A stretch of 64,000 nucleotides of DNA, taken from positions 1 to 64,000 of the forward strand of contig CAYPIE010000013.1 of the NCBI GenBank assembly GCA_964410665.1. Reading direction: 5' to 3'. Position 1 is the stretch's first letter. The number at the start of each line of letters is the position of its first letter. The notes under the pieces were generated by a model. The model was given only the letters and a program-made list of their open reading frames with translations. It was not told the DNA's origin and ran no database searches. This document shows, piece by piece, positions 61,815 through 64,000 of the stretch. This DNA is from CAYPIE01 sp964410665 (GTDB taxonomy: Bacteria > Planctomycetota > Planctomycetia > Gemmatales > Gemmataceae). The position numbers and the translations under genes are program-made.

Positions 61815-64000
61815 TCAACCGACAAACACGCCGCCGAAGCCCCAGTCGTAGGCCATGAAGGCGTCCAGCGGCTCAGGGCTGGCCTGAGTCTTTAAGTCCC
61901 AGCCGCGGTACAGGTGCACCATGGGCGGCTCGCCTTCGCCGCTGCCGGTGACCAGGTCGGCCAGCCGGTCGCCGTCGAGGTCCTTGGCGATGATGCGGAC
62001 GCCGCCGCGCGACTGCGGGTCTTCCACGAAGAAGTTGACCATCGGGACGTGCATCTGACCATCGCCGGCCAGCAAAGATGGTCCGTGTAAGCCCAAGACG
62101 CGCGGTCCGCCCCCAGGCCCGCCAGCCGCGATCAGGTCGCCGAACCCGTCCCCGTCCAGGTCCCCGACGGTCAGATAGACGCCATTGCGAAGGCTGGGCT
62201 CGAAGACGAAGAAGTCCGCAACCAGTTTGACGCCCTGGTTTTGCGTCACCATAGCCTTACCATCGAACAGGGCCACCCGTGGTCCGCCGCCGTAGCCAGC
62301 GCCGACCGCCAGGTCGAGGAAGCCATCGGCGTTGACATCCCCCAGTCCCACGCGAGCCCCGCCACGGAAGTTGGCGTCGTCAATCCCAAAAAAATCCGCG
62401 GTCACCATGCCAGTGCGGCCATCAAAAATGCGGATTCGCGGCCCGCCCCCCTGATCGGGGGAGACCAGGATGTCGACGAAGCCGTCACGGTTCATGTCGC
62501 CCGCGGCCAGGAGGACACCGCCCTGGTAGCTCTCCTCGTAGGCGAAGAAGCGGTCGACGAGTTGACCACTCGCACCATCAAACACCTGGATCAGTGGTGC
62601 AGCTCCAGGGCCGGAACCGGTGATCAGGTCGGGCACGCCGTCACCGGTGCAGTCGCCGGAGGCAACGCGAACGCCGCCACGGAAGTCGGCCGCGTAGGCC
62701 ATGCCTTCCAGGCGGACGTCGGCTTCGTGGTCCAACATGGTGGCCATGGGCATGCCGCCGGACCCAGCGCCGGTGACGAAGACGGTGCCGCTCAGGGTCG
62801 GGGTCAGCGGGGCGGGACCGGGGAACAGCTGGCCCGGGAGGGGGGCCGGCGCAGGCAGCACCGGGCTGCCTTGCCGCTGATCGTCCTGGTCTTCAACGTC
62901 GGTCACTTCGACCGACAGACTGGTTGGCACGCTGGCGTCGATCAGGACATCGTCGACATCGTCACTGCCTCGGATGGTCAGGCTGCGGATCAGGCCCAGA
63001 TCATCAGCGTGCAGCAGCTCGCCGTTGACCGCGATCGCCAACTGTTGCCCGTCGAGGTAAACGTCAATGCCATCGTCCTGACCGTCGTTCCCCGGCATCT
63101 GGCCGAACATGTCGATGACCAGGTCGTGAGGCTCGGCCAGCACGGCGTCGATACTGTCAGCAAAGGCGGCCACCCGGGTGTAGCCGAACACATCACCGAA
63201 CGACTGGTTGTCCAAGGTGGGGCGGCCGAAAGTCGGGTCAACGTCCGCAGCCTGCCCGGACATAAAGAACGTGGCAATCCCAGCGACGGCGTAGCCATCG
63301 TCTCGAAGCAAAAACGCCGGTCCGCCTGAGTCGCCCAAGCCGATGGCCGCCTCATCCTCGCCGAGCCCTCGGTCCCAAATGCCCGCATGAACATCGAACG
63401 CATCGTGGGCTGCTTCCCCGCTGTCAAAATCGGCCAGCAGGCCCAGCCCAGGCGTGACCACCGGCCCACCCAGGTTAAGTTCGTCCGCATCGAACCGGTT
63501 CCAGCCCGAGCGCTTAATCCCAGCGCTACCTGACTGGCTGCCTGACAAGCCGGTACCGCTCTGGCCGTAGCCGACCAGTTGAAAGTCCTGTCCCACCTCA
63601 TCGAAGGCGCGATACAGGTCGTAACGCTCGGCCCCCTGCCCTGACGGCCCGGAGGGAGCCAGAACCGGCAACCCCAACAGGGCAATATCTTCACCAGCTT
63701 CGGCCAGGTACGCCGCGTTGGCCGGGACGTCGACCTCGATGGCGACACCGGGCATGTCGAAGCGGACCTGCACAGGGCCATCAGCCACCCCGTCGCCATC
63801 CGCATCAACACAATGGGCCGTGGTCAGGATGTGTCGCCCGGTGTAGAGCAAGACCCCCGAACAGGTCGAGCCATCGGGGTTGGTGATGGCCACGACGCCA
63901 TCGAAGCCAGTTCCGGGTGCGACCAAAGCTGCCTCAGAAAAGGCACCCACGACCGGGCAGGATCGGGCTTCCAGGGACTCTAGGGTGACAGGAGTGGGCA
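61815..64000 (-). CDS. Trypsin-like serine protease with FG-GAP repeats (5' end outside the window)
   Basis: At least 728 codons are inside the window. The frame stays open to the right edge, and just inside it reads VTLESLEARSCPVVGAFS, the planctomycete LExLEAR motif, so the true start lies beyond 64000. A GTG at 63950 is internal. The protease domain has catalytic His in LTTAHCVDADGDGVADG, Asp in EDIALLGLP and Ser in IGLGDSGGPAFLL. The C-terminal half is made of FG-GAP-type repeats (GDVNADGFLDLAVGAGYGGGPRVALFDG) like those in the dual peroxidase. It may process surface proteins or act as a surface enzyme. Confidence 0.88.
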   Translation of the reverse strand, partial: PTPVTLESLEARSCPVVGAFSEAALVAPGTGFDGVVAITNPDGSTCSGVLLYTGRHILTTAHCVDADGDGVADGPVQVRFDMPGVAIEVDVPANAAYLAEAGEDIALLGLPVLAPSGPSGQGAERYDLYRAFDEVGQDFQLVGYGQSGTGLSGSQSGSAGIKRSGWNRFDADELNLGGPVVTPGLGLLADFDSGEAAHDAFDVHAGIWDRGLGEDEAAIGLGDSGGPAFLLRDDGYAVAGIATFFMSGQAADVDPTFGRPTLDNQSFGDVFGYTRVAAFADSIDAVLAEPHDLVIDMFGQMPGNDGQDDGIDVYLDGQQLAIAVNGELLHADDLGLIRSLTIRGSDDVDDVLIDASVPTSLSVEVTDVEDQDDQRQGSPVLPAPAPLPGQLFPGPAPLTPTLSGTVFVTGAGSGGMPMATMLDHEADVRLEGMAYAADFRGGVRVASGDCTGDGVPDLITGSGPGAAPLIQVFDGASGQLVDRFFAYEESYQGGVLLAAGDMNRDGFVDILVSPDQGGGPRIRIFDGRTGMVTADFFGIDDANFRGGARVGLGDVNADGFLDLAVGAGYGGGPRVALFDGKAMVTQNQGVKLVADFFVFEPSLRNGVYLTVGDLDGDGFGDLIAAGGPGGGPRVLGLHGPSLLAGDGQMHVPMVNFFVEDPQSRGGVRIIAKDLDGDRLADLVTGSGEGEPPMVHLYRGWDLKTQASPEPLDAFMAYDWGFGGVFVG

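Noticed and set aside
62241..63329. 362-codon open frame on the plus strand opposite the protease gene
   Set aside because: Antisense to conserved FG-GAP and protease coding sequence; the product is low in complexity (AVTGAVAGGN-like) and shows no family features.
63948..63950. GTG as start of the protease gene
   Set aside because: The frame stays open to the right edge and contains the LESLEAR motif upstream of this GTG, so the true start must lie beyond the window.
1..64000. tRNA genes, CRISPR arrays, insertion sequences
   Set aside because: I looked through all intergenic stretches and found no cloverleaf with TTC-loop motif, no regularly spaced repeats and no transposase. Small structured RNAs could still be missed by eye.

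Overview
The window is bacterial chromosome from the phylum Planctomycetota, most likely a Gemmataceae-like member. I base this on several things: large surface proteins that begin with an LExLE(D/A)RxxP(A/S) motif instead of a classical signal peptide, a PEP-CTERM protein, GYF-like domains fused to ExbD, a PQQ-type beta-propeller protein, high GC, and many small or mid-sized planctomycete-style hypotheticals. I found no rRNA, tRNA, CRISPR array, transposase, integrase or phage gene.

Layout. 1-4.9 kb (minus): rpoN, a YbaB/EbfC nucleoid protein, dnaX and a cyclophilin lipoprotein, after a 26-bp tandem repeat at the left edge. dnaX carries a run of nine A directly after a perfect 12-bp hairpin, a strong candidate for programmed slippage making a gamma-like short product. 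5-9.4 kb: a membrane hypothetical, a PEP-CTERM protein, a BshB1-like deacetylase, manA and a Kv-type K+ channel with a zinc ribbon. 9.4-17.9 kb: a large GT-C-like/TPR membrane protein, then a minus-strand operon obg-coaX-mnmE-glycerate kinase with 4-base overlaps, and a methyltransferase. The MnmE is very divergent. 18-20.2 kb: exbB and two exbD genes with N-terminal GYF-like domains. 20.4-30 kb: mostly housekeeping and metabolism (MATE pump, asd, truA, aroA, gamma carbonic anhydrase, arginase-family and nucleoside phosphorylase-family enzymes).

30.4-38.4 kb is a surface and secretion region. It holds an IgGFc-binding/cadherin-like/RTX protein, a broken Na+/solute symporter gene, and a 1240-residue protein that combines FG-GAP repeats, a vanadium-dependent haloperoxidase domain and an animal-type haem peroxidase domain, each with its full set of catalytic residues. 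I think this protein is the most notable object here. 38.6-44.5 kb is a complete, overlapping DNA-repair operon: MBL exonuclease, ATP-dependent ligase, Lhr-like helicase and PdeM nuclease. 44.5-49.4 kb holds a membrane protein, a VOC protein, a PQQ-propeller protein and an STN-domain protein. 49.5-54.3 kb is regulatory: a promoter plus structured leader or ncRNA candidate, csrA, a CoA-binding protein, a FliA-type sigma factor, a soluble histidine kinase and a receiver-XRE response regulator. 54.4-64 kb (minus) is again surface/secretion: a 1617-residue protein with 14 propeller-type repeats and cohesin-dockerin-cohesin modules, a protein with two secretin domains in one chain, and a trypsin-like protease with FG-GAP repeats that runs off the right edge.

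All assignments were made by eye from translated sequence and motif recognition. No database search or structure prediction was run.
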